Origin: Sphingomonas hominis
Lineage (GTDB): Bacteria; Pseudomonadota; Alphaproteobacteria; Sphingomonadales; Sphingomonadaceae
Length of the DNA stretch: 64,000 nucleotides
Direction: 5' to 3'
NCBI RefSeq assembly: GCF_013328205.1
Contig: NZ_JABULH010000002.1
Coordinates: 372,001 to 436,000, forward strand
The translations under genes were made by a program, and so were the position numbers. Shown here one piece after another: positions 43,936 to 51,443 of this stretch. Below the pieces are notes generated by a model, which was not told where the DNA came from, ran no database searches, and saw only the letters and a list, made by a program, of their open reading frames with translations. The stretch's first letter is position 1, and the number at the start of each line of letters is the position of its first letter.

Positions 43936-45006
43936 ATGAGCGATTCCACGCGTGGGCCGTGCGAGATTTCGTGGTTCTCGGCGCTGTGCGACGACGATTA
44001 CGAGTTCCTGGGCGTGCCCGATCTGAAGCTGAAATCGTCCTGGGAGCATTGCCGCGACATCGTGCAGCAGGCGGAAACCGGCGGCTTCGACAACATCCTG
44101 CTTCCCTCGGGCTACGCGCTCGGCATCGACACCACCGCCTTCGCCGCCGCGATCGCCACGCTGACCAGGCAGATCCACCTGTTGATGGCGGTGCGCGTCG
44201 GGGAGAGCTGGCCACCGCAGCTCGCGCGTCAGATCGCCACGATCGACCAGATTGCGCGCGGGCGGTTGAAGATCAACATCATCTCCTCCGACCTGCCGGG
44301 CGAGAAGCTCGCCTCCGCCCCGCGCTACCAGCGCACGGTTGAGGCGATGCAGATCCTGAAGACGCTGCTCAACGGCGAGCATCTGAGCCACCAGGGCGAG
44401 TTCTGGAAGCTCGACGTCGATCCCGCCGGCGTGAAGACCTTCTCAGGCAAGGCGCCGCCGCTCTACTTCGGTGGCCTGTCGCCCGACGCGCGCGACGCCG
44501 CTGCGCGTGCCTGCGACGTCTACCTGATGTGGCCCGACACCAAGGAAAAGGTGGCGGAGATCATCGCCGACATGACGAAGCGCGCCGCCGACTACGGCCG
44601 CACGCTCAAGTTCGGCTACCGCGCGCACGTCATCGTTCGTGACACCGAAACCGAGGCGCGCGCCTACGCCGACCGCCTGCTCTCGAAACTCGACGCGGAG
44701 GAAGGCGCGCAGATTCGCGCCAAGTCGCTCGACGCCACCTCAATGGGCGTCGCCGCGCAGGCCGCTTTGCGCGAAAGCGCGTCGGACGACGGCTATGCCG
44801 AGGAGAATCTGTGGACCGGCGTCGGCCGCGCGCGTTCGGGCTGCGGTGCCGCGATCGTCGGCGATCCCGATCAGGTGCTCGCCAAGCTGCAGATGTACCG
44901 CGACATGGGAATCGACGCCTTCATCCTGTCGGGCTATCCCCACGCGGCGGAAGCGGACCTGTTCGCGCGTCACGTGCTGCCGCGGATCGACCACGCACCG
45001 CTGTGA
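43936..45006 (+). CDS. LLM-class FMN-dependent monooxygenase, SsuD/SmoC type
   Basis: A 356-residue bacterial-luciferase-like monooxygenase. It lines up with SsuD through PPLYFGGLSPDARD, YLMWPDTKEKV, NLWTGVGRARSGCGAAIVGD and DAFILSGYPHAAEA. The sulfonate and flavin site residues of E. coli SsuD (W196, R226, H228, R297, Y331, H333) correspond to W199, R229, H231, R300, Y334 and H336 here with identical spacing. The enzyme would use FMNH2 and O2 to split a C-S bond, releasing sulfite and an aldehyde. SmoC, which desulfonates sulfoquinovose, has the same architecture. The ATG at 43936 follows AGAGGG. The neighbours (aldehyde reductase, FMN reductase, sulfite dehydrogenase) fit. Confidence 0.9.
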   Translation: MSDSTRGPCEISWFSALCDDDYEFLGVPDLKLKSSWEHCRDIVQQAETGGFDNILLPSGYALGIDTTAFAAAIATLTRQIHLLMAVRVGESWPPQLARQIATIDQIARGRLKINIISSDLPGEKLASAPRYQRTVEAMQILKTLLNGEHLSHQGEFWKLDVDPAGVKTFSGKAPPLYFGGLSPDARDAAARACDVYLMWPDTKEKVAEIIADMTKRAADYGRTLKFGYRAHVIVRDTETEARAYADRLLSKLDAEEGAQIRAKSLDATSMGVAAQAALRESASDDGYAEENLWTGVGRARSGCGAAIVGDPDQVLAKLQMYRDMGIDAFILSGYPHAAEADLFARHVLPRIDHAPL

Positions 45007-45030
45007 GGCGGGCAGACAAGGAACGTCGCG

Positions 45031-45618
45031 GTGAATAAGCCATTGGTGGTGGGGATCGGCGGCACGATCGGCGGGCTGTCCTCGACCGAGCGCGCGCTCA
45101 GGATCGCGCTGGAGGCAGCGGGCGAGCAGGGGTTCTGCACGCGCCTGTTTGGCGGCGACGCGCTCGCGCGACTGCCGCTCTACGATCCCAAGGCGACCAG
45201 CCGGACGGACGAGGAATATTCGTTCGTCGCCGCGGTGCGTCAGGCGTCGGCGGTGATCATCGCCAGCCCTGGCTATCACGGCAGCATCTCGGGCGTGGTC
45301 AAGAACGCGCTCGACCTGCTGGAGGAAACCGCACGCGATGCGGAGCGGCCGTACCTCGCCGACGTGCCCGTCGGCCTGATCGCGACCGCCTACGGCTGGC
45401 AGGCGACGGGCTCGACGATCGCGGCGCTGCGCTCGATCGTCCACGCGCTGCGCGGCTGGCCCACACCGTTTGCCGCCGCGATCAACAGCCAGGTGACCAA
45501 GTTCGACGACGAGGGCGGCGCGAGCGACGCCGCAGTGGTCGAGCAGCTCCGCTTGGTTGGGCGGCAGGTCGCGCGCTTCGCGCCATTGGTGGTGCACGAT
45601 GCCGCCGCGCTTGCCTGA
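45031..45618 (+). CDS. NAD(P)H-dependent FMN reductase, SsuE type
   Basis: A 195-residue flavodoxin-fold reductase. The GGTIGGLSSTERAL loop binds the FMN phosphate and ASPGYHGSISGVVKNALDLLEE is the family signature. It would supply reduced FMN to the monooxygenase encoded just upstream (24-base gap). The GTG start at 45031 has AAGGA eight bases before. In the best-known sulfo-SMO cluster the partner SmoA belongs to the unrelated split-barrel flavin reductase family, so use of an SsuE-type partner here is a distinguishing mark. The end overlaps the SorA-type gene by 20 bases. Confidence 0.9.
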   Translation: MNKPLVVGIGGTIGGLSSTERALRIALEAAGEQGFCTRLFGGDALARLPLYDPKATSRTDEEYSFVAAVRQASAVIIASPGYHGSISGVVKNALDLLEETARDAERPYLADVPVGLIATAYGWQATGSTIAALRSIVHALRGWPTPFAAAINSQVTKFDDEGGASDAAVVEQLRLVGRQVARFAPLVVHDAAALA

Positions 45619-46804
45619 CCGTCGCGAGGCACTCGCGCTGTTGGGGCTCGGCGGTGCCGGCCTCGCGACGGGCGCGTCGGCGCAGCAGGTCGACCTCGGC
45701 TTCGCGGGCGGGACGCGCCAGCTTTCGGGCGACTGGCCGCAGAAAGGCAGCATGATTGTGCTGCGCGAGCGCGCGCCGCTGCTCGAGACGCCGCTCTCCG
45801 CGATGGATGGCGCGGTGTTCACGCCCAACGACCGCTTCTTCGTCCGCTGGCATTATCAGGACATCCCGACCGCGGTTGATCCCGCCACCTTCCGCCTGCG
45901 CGTCGGCGGCGCGGTCCGCCGTCCGCTCGCGCTCTCGCTCGCCGACCTTCGCAAGCTGCCGCGCGTCGAGATTGCGGCAGTGAACCAATGTTCGGGTAAC
46001 TCGCGCGCCTTGTTCAGCCCCCGCGTGCCCGGCGCGCAATGGGGTGACGGCGCGATCGGCAACGCGCTGTGGAGCGGGGTGCGCCTGCGCGACGTGCTCG
46101 ACCTCGCCGGCGTCGCGCCCGGTGCGGCGAACGTGCGCGTCTCCGGGCTCGACCGCCCGCCGCCCGGCGCGCCGTGGTTCGCGAAATCGCTCGCTCTCGA
46201 TCACGCGCGTGACGGCGAGGTGATGATCGCGCTGGCGATGAACGGCGCGCCGCTGCCGATGCTCAACGGCTACCCGATCCGTCTGATCGTGCCGGGCTGG
46301 TATTCGACCTATTGGGTCAAGGCGCTCGACCGGATCGAGGTGCTGACCGGTGAGGACGACAATTACTGGATGGCGAAGGCGTACAAGATCCCCGCGACGC
46401 CGAACGCGGGCGTGCAGCCGGGCGTGAAGGATTTCCCGACCGTTCCGATCAACCGCATGACGCCGCGCGCCTTCTTCACCAGCGTCGACCGCGCAACCAA
46501 GGTGGTGGCGGACGATCCCTTCTACGTCCGCGGGCTCGCAATGGGCGGCGCGAGCGCGGTCGCGCGCGTCGACCTGTCGATGGATGCGGGCAAAACCTGG
46601 CACGCAGCAAGGCTCGGCCCCGATCAGGGCAAATACGGCTTTCGGCTATGGGAGGCGACGATCGGCGGACTTCGCCCCGGCGGCTACCGCTTGTGGGCGC
46701 GGTGCACCAATGCTGACGGACAGGCGCAGTCGATGGACGCGATCTGGAACCCCGGCGGCTATATGCGCAGCCAGATCGCCTCGGTCGCGGTGACCGCGGC
46801 ATGA
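45599..46804 (+). CDS. SorA-type sulfite dehydrogenase (molybdopterin subunit), Tat-exported
   Basis: A 401-residue sulfite-oxidase-family enzyme. The N terminus DRREALALLGLGGAGLATGASAQ is Tat-like (twin arginine, hydrophobic stretch, Ala-x-Ala), as expected for a cofactor-loaded periplasmic protein. The molybdenum-ligating cysteine C131 lies in AAVNQCSGNSR; GYPIRLIVPGWYSTYWVK and the C-terminal dimerisation domain (LSMDAGKTWHAARLG) are typical. It oxidises sulfite to sulfate and passes electrons to the cytochrome encoded next, with ATGA overlap. Family members also act on other sulfur or peptide substrates (YedY), but the paired cytochrome and desulfonation context favour sulfite. Confidence 0.87.
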   Translation: MPPRLPDRREALALLGLGGAGLATGASAQQVDLGFAGGTRQLSGDWPQKGSMIVLRERAPLLETPLSAMDGAVFTPNDRFFVRWHYQDIPTAVDPATFRLRVGGAVRRPLALSLADLRKLPRVEIAAVNQCSGNSRALFSPRVPGAQWGDGAIGNALWSGVRLRDVLDLAGVAPGAANVRVSGLDRPPPGAPWFAKSLALDHARDGEVMIALAMNGAPLPMLNGYPIRLIVPGWYSTYWVKALDRIEVLTGEDDNYWMAKAYKIPATPNAGVQPGVKDFPTVPINRMTPRAFFTSVDRATKVVADDPFYVRGLAMGGASAVARVDLSMDAGKTWHAARLGPDQGKYGFRLWEATIGGLRPGGYRLWARCTNADGQAQSMDAIWNPGGYMRSQIASVAVTAA

Positions 46805-47145
46805 GGGCGCTCGCCATCGCAGGCGTCGCGCTGCTCGCTGCCTGCTCGGCCGAGCCCGACGCTACATCCACCCAGCCGAACGGCGCGCTCCAACCCGTCA
46901 GCATCACGCTGCCGGCAGAAATCGCCGCGTTGCCCGCAACCCCGGCGGGCGAGCTCGTCACGCAGCGCTGCACCGCGTGCCATTCCGCCGACATGATCGC
47001 GCGCCAGCCGCCGCTGACGGCCGAGAAGTGGCAGGCGACCGTCACCAAGATGCGCGAAGCCTATCACGCGCCGATTTCGCCAGCTGACGAACCCGCGATC
47101 GTCGCCGCGCTCGTCACCTTGCAGGGCGCGCCGGCCCGGCGCTGA
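46801..47145 (+). CDS. SorB-like c-type cytochrome lipoprotein
   Basis: A 114-residue monoheme cytochrome c. The heme motif CTACH (C57, C60, H61) sits in ELVTQRCTACHSADMIARQPPLT (in parts), followed by EKWQATVTKMREAY with a possible methionine ligand. A lipobox LLAAC (Cys15) predicts a lipid anchor, unlike the soluble SorB of Starkeya novella. It overlaps the SorA-type gene as ATGA, so the two are made together, and it is the natural electron acceptor for sulfite oxidation, feeding the respiratory chain. It ends the putative operon; the next gene is convergent after three bases. Confidence 0.88.
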   Translation: MRALAIAGVALLAACSAEPDATSTQPNGALQPVSITLPAEIAALPATPAGELVTQRCTACHSADMIARQPPLTAEKWQATVTKMREAYHAPISPADEPAIVAALVTLQGAPARR

Positions 47146-47148
47146 CGC

Positions 47149-48501
47149 CTAGCGCGCCGGCACGCCGCCCAATTCGCCGCTCGCGCGACCGTGGCGACCA
47201 TAGACCCACTCGAACAGCGGGCTCGCCATCATCGTCGTGACGATCGCCATCAGCACCAGCATCGCGAACAGCGTCGGTCCGATGATGCCTTTCTGCAGCC
47301 CGATATTGATGATGATCAGTTCCATCAGCCCGCGCGAGTTCATCAATGCGCCGATGCCGAGCGCCGTGCGATTGTCCTCGCCTGCCAGCCGCGCCGCCAG
47401 ATAACACGCGCCGCCCTTCGCCAGGACCGACGCCGCCAGGATCACCAGCGCCACGGCCAGAAGCGCGGGCGAGCTGACCGTGTCCATCCGCGTGTTGAGC
47501 CCCGAATAGGTGAAGAACATCGGCAGCAGCAGCACGACGGTCAGCGGCTCGATCTTGCGGCGGATTTCCTCGGTCAGCGTGCCCCGCGGCATCACCACGC
47601 CCATGATGAACCCGCCGAAGATCGCGTGAATACCAACCGCGTCCATCAGGAAGGCGGAGGCGCAGAACGCGATCAGCACCACCGCCAGCAACGGCGGCGT
47701 CAGCTCTCCGCGGCGCTCCACCGCGCGCGCCAGGGGTGCCAGCAGCCGCGGGCCGGCGAGCAGCACCAGCGCCGCCCAGGCGACCCCGCCACCGATCGCC
47801 AGGATCGCGACGCCTGCACCGCCGCCGAACGTCGCCAACACGATCGCGAGCACGCACCACGAACACGCATCGTCGAACGCACCAGCCGTCAGCGACAAGG
47901 TGCCGAGCGCCGAGTCCGCCAGCCCGCGCTCGTTGATGATCCGCGCCAGCATCGGAAACGCGGTCAGCGCGATGCACGCGCCCAGGAAGAGCGTCGCGTT
48001 GAACTGGCTGATCCCGGCCGCGAACAGCCCCGGCACGCTTAGCAGCCACGGCGTCAGCAGAATCGCGACGCCGAAAGGCGCGGCGATCCCGGCGAGCGAC
48101 ACCACCGAGGCGCTGCGTGCCTTAGACCGGAAATGATCGAGCCTCAGCGTCGTGCCGACCAGGAACATGTAGAGCCCGACGCCGAGCTGCGCGCCGGCGT
48201 AGAGGACGTTCTTCGTTTCCTTGGGAAAGATCGCGCCCTGCAATCCCGGCGCGACCAGCCCGAGCAAGGAGGGGCCGAGCACCACACCCGCGATCATCTC
48301 GCCCACCACCTGCGGCTGGCCGAGCGCGACGCGCCCGATCCAACCTACCACGCGACAAGCGATCAGGATAACGGCGAGTTGCAGAAAGAAGTGGATTGAG
48401 AAATCGCCCGGTGCGTAGCTCGTGCTGCCCGCGACGAGCGGACCGTGCGCGTTCAACACGCCCCCCAGCGTGCGCGTCAAACTATCGAACCAATCCTGCA
48501 T
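47149..48501 (-). CDS. CPA2-family cation/proton antiporter
   Basis: A 450-residue polytopic membrane protein of the Na+/H+ exchanger (CPA2/KefB-like) family, with about 12-13 helices. Signatures are GQPQVVGEMIAGVVLGPSLLG, FDDACSW (the paired acidic residues of the ion site within AGAFDDACSWCVLAI), GVVMPRG, and ALMNSRGLMELIIINIGL. There is no C-terminal TrkA-N domain, so it is the short form. It converges on sorB and probably has no role in the sulfonate locus beyond neighbourhood. The ATG at 48501 is preferred over 48537. Confidence 0.9.
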   Translation of the reverse strand: MQDWFDSLTRTLGGVLNAHGPLVAGSTSYAPGDFSIHFFLQLAVILIACRVVGWIGRVALGQPQVVGEMIAGVVLGPSLLGLVAPGLQGAIFPKETKNVLYAGAQLGVGLYMFLVGTTLRLDHFRSKARSASVVSLAGIAAPFGVAILLTPWLLSVPGLFAAGISQFNATLFLGACIALTAFPMLARIINERGLADSALGTLSLTAGAFDDACSWCVLAIVLATFGGGAGVAILAIGGGVAWAALVLLAGPRLLAPLARAVERRGELTPPLLAVVLIAFCASAFLMDAVGIHAIFGGFIMGVVMPRGTLTEEIRRKIEPLTVVLLLPMFFTYSGLNTRMDTVSSPALLAVALVILAASVLAKGGACYLAARLAGEDNRTALGIGALMNSRGLMELIIINIGLQKGIIGPTLFAMLVLMAIVTTMMASPLFEWVYGRHGRASGELGGVPAR

Positions 48502-48537
48502 CGTCACTTTCCCCACCCGATGCGCAACCAACGCCAA

Positions 48538-48745
48538 ACGGCGTCGATTTGCAAGCCATCGTGCGTCGCAAGGCGCGCGCGTGCCGCTCGCGTGAGCTGA
48601 TAGGTAGCGTGGCTAACCTCCCTCGAACACGTGACTTAATCGGGAACGCTGGGGTTGAACCGTGCTCGCTCGCGGCATGTCCAATCGCGGCGACCGTTAG
48701 CGCCTTCACGCAGCGAGACCGAGCAGCAGATTGATCGGTTCTAAG
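48538..48745. other. Intergenic sequence upstream of the DUF892 remnant
   Basis: About 208 bases without a recognisable gene. It must hold the promoter of the CPA2 antiporter (minus strand) and may contain the eroded 5' part of the ferritin-like gene that follows. No hairpin or repeat stands out. Confidence 0.4.
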
Positions 48746-49076
48746 AGATCTCCGCGACGTTCGGCGAAACGCAGTCGAGCCTCAAGGACATCGGCCTGTC
48801 ACTCTCGGGCAATCTCGCTGCGATCGCGCACGTCTTGGCTCTCGACGAGATCCTGAAGAACACCTTCGCCAAATTCGCGTTCAAGAATTGCGAGGCGGCG
48901 AGCTACAGATCGCTCATCACGCTCGCCGACGCGGCAGCTTCGGCAAGGCGACGCCATTGCTCACCACCTTGCTCAACGAGGAACTCTCCATGGCGAGCTG
49001 GGTCGACGAACATAATGCGGAACTGACGCTCGCCTACGTTCAGCGCCGCGCCGCGGGCGCTACTGCCAGCCACTGA
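48746..49076 (+). pseudogene. Remnant of a ferritin-like DUF892 (YciF-type) gene, frameshifted
   Basis: Frame 1 up to about 48940 reads SSLKDIGLSLSGNLAAIAHV, then LDEILKNTFAKFAFKNCEAASYRSLITLADAA; the next frame continues GKATPLLTTLLNEELSMASW, then VDEHNAELTLAYVQRRAAGATASH to a stop at 49076. Joined, this is the C-terminal half of a DUF892 ferritin-like protein, a family linked to stress. A single frameshift near 48940 and an in-frame stop at about 48743 break it, and the N-terminal half is missing. It is therefore a decayed gene. A sequencing error could explain the frameshift, but not the missing start. Confidence 0.75.
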
Positions 49077-49229
49077 ACCGCCGTCGTTCCCAGCGGTAAG
49101 CCACCAATGAAGCCCGGGCTGTACGGCTCCGGGGCGTCGCTATAAGTAGGGCGCGGCGTCGGCGCGCACCACGCTGGTGGCGTCACGCATCCGAACCGGG
49201 GGGTCGTTCCAATCCGACAGATCGCTGCC

Positions 49230-50342
49230 TTGCCGTACCGCATCGATGCCGCGGCAGGTGGTGAGGGCGTGTGCGTGCTGCTCGTCACCTCGCGCGGCAC
49301 CGGGCGCTGGGTCATCCCCAAGGGCAACATCGGCCCCGGCAGTACCTTGCCCGCCGCCGCTGCGCAGGAGGCGGAGGAGGAAGCCGGCGTGTGCGGCGCA
49401 CTTTGCCCGGTGCCGCTCGGCGCCTATCGCTATCGCAAGCGGCGCGGCAGTGGCGCATCGCTGATGATTGACGTCGACGTCTTTCCGCTCGCGGTGACGC
49501 AGGAACTGCCGACGTGGAAGGAGCAGGGGGAGCGCGAGCGCCGCTGGTTCTCGCTCGCCGAGGCGGCCGAGCGCGTCGACGAACCCGACTTACGCGAACT
49601 GATCCGATCGTTCGCGCCGTCGCAGTTCCGCGTTGCAGTGCAACAATCCGGTGCTAGGGCGGCCGCGAATCGGACTTCAAACCAAAAGTGGGGTACAATG
49701 TTCGCGTGGTTTCAGCGGCTGCTGCCGAAAACCGGTAATTTCTTCGAGATGTTCGAGGCCCATGCCGCGACCATTCTCGCCGGCGCAGAGGCAACCGCGC
49801 GTCTGTTGGAGGGCGGCCCTGCTGCCAAGGAGCACATTCGCAAGATCGTAGAGCGCGAGCACGACGCTGATGCGATCACGCGCGACGTGCTGAAAACGGT
49901 GCGTGCGACTTTCCTGACGCCGTTCGATCGCGGCGCGATCACCGCGCTGATCGGCGCGCTCGACGACACGATCGACGAGATGCAGGTCTTCGCCGCCGCC
50001 TGCGACCTCTACGAAGTGACCGAGTTCGAGCCCGAGATGCGCGACATGGCCGCGATCATCGTCGACGCCGCGCGCGTCACCGCGGAGGCCATCCCGCTGC
50101 TGCGCGACGTCGCGCGCAACGGCGACCGCCTCCACGAACTGACCGAGCGCGTGGTGCGCATCGAGGGTCATGCCGACGAGATCCACGCCGCCGGCCTCAA
50201 GCGCTCGTTGCAGAAGCATGGCGCCAGCGACACGCTGCGCTTCGTCGTCGAGCGTGAGCTCTACAAGCATTTGGAGCGCATCGTCGACGCGTTCGAGGAT
50301 GTCGCCGACGAGGTCGACGGCATCGTCATCGATCACGCCTGA
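49230..50342 (+). CDS. NUDIX hydrolase frame continuous with DUF47/PhoU-like protein
   Basis: A 370-codon frame joining two proteins. Residues 1-130 are a DIPP-like NUDIX domain (LPYRIDAAAGGEGVCVLL, GRWVIPKGNIGPGS, AAQEAEEEAGV as the box helix). The box is degenerate: glutamine replaces the usual arginine and serine the first glutamate. Residues 157-370 are a complete DUF47 (PhoU-like) protein beginning MFAWFQRLLPKTGNFFEMFE. No stop separates them. The NUDIX part has only a TTG start (49230), and upstream codons to 49146 are open without a standard start. The DUF47 part can start alone at ATG 49698. DUF47 is a usual partner of Pit transporters, and pit follows 18 bases later. Confidence 0.75.
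   Translation: MPYRIDAAAGGEGVCVLLVTSRGTGRWVIPKGNIGPGSTLPAAAAQEAEEEAGVCGALCPVPLGAYRYRKRRGSGASLMIDVDVFPLAVTQELPTWKEQGERERRWFSLAEAAERVDEPDLRELIRSFAPSQFRVAVQQSGARAAANRTSNQKWGTMFAWFQRLLPKTGNFFEMFEAHAATILAGAEATARLLEGGPAAKEHIRKIVEREHDADAITRDVLKTVRATFLTPFDRGAITALIGALDDTIDEMQVFAAACDLYEVTEFEPEMRDMAAIIVDAARVTAEAIPLLRDVARNGDRLHELTERVVRIEGHADEIHAAGLKRSLQKHGASDTLRFVVERELYKHLERIVDAFEDVADEVDGIVIDHA
49684..49700 (+). promoter_or_regulatory. Internal ribosome binding site and ATG of the DUF47 protein
   Basis: GTGGGG at 49688-49693 precedes ATG 49698 by four to five bases, and the protein from that ATG (214 residues) has exactly the normal N terminus and length of stand-alone DUF47 proteins. Separate translation of this part is therefore likely, whether or not the long frame is also made. 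Confidence 0.5.
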
Positions 50343-50360
50343 CCGACCGGCTGCGCTCAG

Positions 50361-51374
50361 ATGCACGAACTCGCCTTTCCGCTGCTCGTCGGCCTGATCG
50401 CCGTCGCGCTCGCCTTCGATTACCTGAACGGGCTGCACGACGCGGCCAATTCGATCGCCACCGTGGTCGCGACGCGGCTATTGTCGCCGGTGAAAGCCGT
50501 GCTGTTCGCCGCGGTGTTCAACTTCGCCGCCTATTTCCTGACCATCGCCTTCCCCAGCTTGCACGCGGTGGCAGAAACGATCGGCAAGGGCCTGATCGAC
50601 AAGGATATCGTCACCCCCGCCGTCATCTTCGGCGCGCTCGGCGGGGCGATGACGTGGAACGTCGTCACCTGGCTGCGCGGCATCCCCTCGTCGAGCAGCC
50701 ACGCGCTCGTCGGCGGGCTGATCGGCGCGGGTGTCGCCCATGCCGGAATAGGCGGCATTCAATGGGGCGGACTCAACAAGACCGTGCTCGCGATCGTGCT
50801 GTCGCCGTTGCTCGGCATGATGCTCGCGATGCTCGTCATGCTGCTGTCGAGCTGGGCGTTCCGCCGCTCGACCTCGGTCCAGGCCGAGCGGAGCTTTCGC
50901 GCGCTCCACCTTTTGTCGTCGGCCGCTTACTCGCTCAGCCACGGATTGAACGACGCGCAGAAGACGATGGGGATCATCACCGTGCTGCTCTACTCGACCG
51001 GGCGCCTGTCGGGACCGTTCGAGGTGCCGCATTGGGTCGCGATCAGCTGCTACGTCGCGATCGCGCTCGGCACGATGACGGGCGGATGGAAGATCATCGA
51101 GACGATGGGTTCGCGCATCACCAAGCTGTCGCAGCACCAAGGGTTCTCCTCCTCGCTCGCGGGATCGATCGTGCTGTTCACCGCCAGTGCGCTCGGCATC
51201 CCCGTGTCGACCACGCACACGATCACCGGCGCGATCATCGGTGCGGGCACCGCGCGCCGCGCCTCCGCGGTCCGCTGGGGCGTCGCGCAGAGCGTGGTGA
51301 TCGCCTGGATCATCACCATCCCTGCCTCGGCGGCAGTGGGCGCGTTGTTCTACGGGCTCACGCGCCTGTTCTGA
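50361..51374 (+). CDS. Inorganic phosphate transporter, Pit family
   Basis: A 337-residue low-affinity phosphate/cation symporter. Both PiT repeats are visible: FDYLNGLHDAANSIATVVATRLL near the start and HGLNDAQKTMGIITVLL near residue 195, with GIPSSSSHALVGGLIGAG and GIPVSTTHTITGAIIGAG as the paired substrate loops. About ten helices. It follows the DUF47 protein by 18 bases, and such pairs are common, DUF47 acting as regulator of the transporter. No PhoB box is evident in the upstream region. Confidence 0.93.
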   Translation: MHELAFPLLVGLIAVALAFDYLNGLHDAANSIATVVATRLLSPVKAVLFAAVFNFAAYFLTIAFPSLHAVAETIGKGLIDKDIVTPAVIFGALGGAMTWNVVTWLRGIPSSSSHALVGGLIGAGVAHAGIGGIQWGGLNKTVLAIVLSPLLGMMLAMLVMLLSSWAFRRSTSVQAERSFRALHLLSSAAYSLSHGLNDAQKTMGIITVLLYSTGRLSGPFEVPHWVAISCYVAIALGTMTGGWKIIETMGSRITKLSQHQGFSSSLAGSIVLFTASALGIPVSTTHTITGAIIGAGTARRASAVRWGVAQSVVIAWIITIPASAAVGALFYGLTRLF

Positions 51375-51443
51375 TCGGGCTGTTCTGATCCTTGCCCTGC
51401 GCGCCGTCACGCGACATGACGGCGCGCAGGGGAGGACGGGCAG

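Noticed and set aside
43936-45618. Classic alkanesulfonate (ssuEADCB) operon
   Set aside because: Only the monooxygenase and reductase match; there is no Ssu ABC transporter, and a sugar-type MFS, a LacI regulator, Gfo/Idh and aldo/keto reductases point to a carbohydrate sulfonate.
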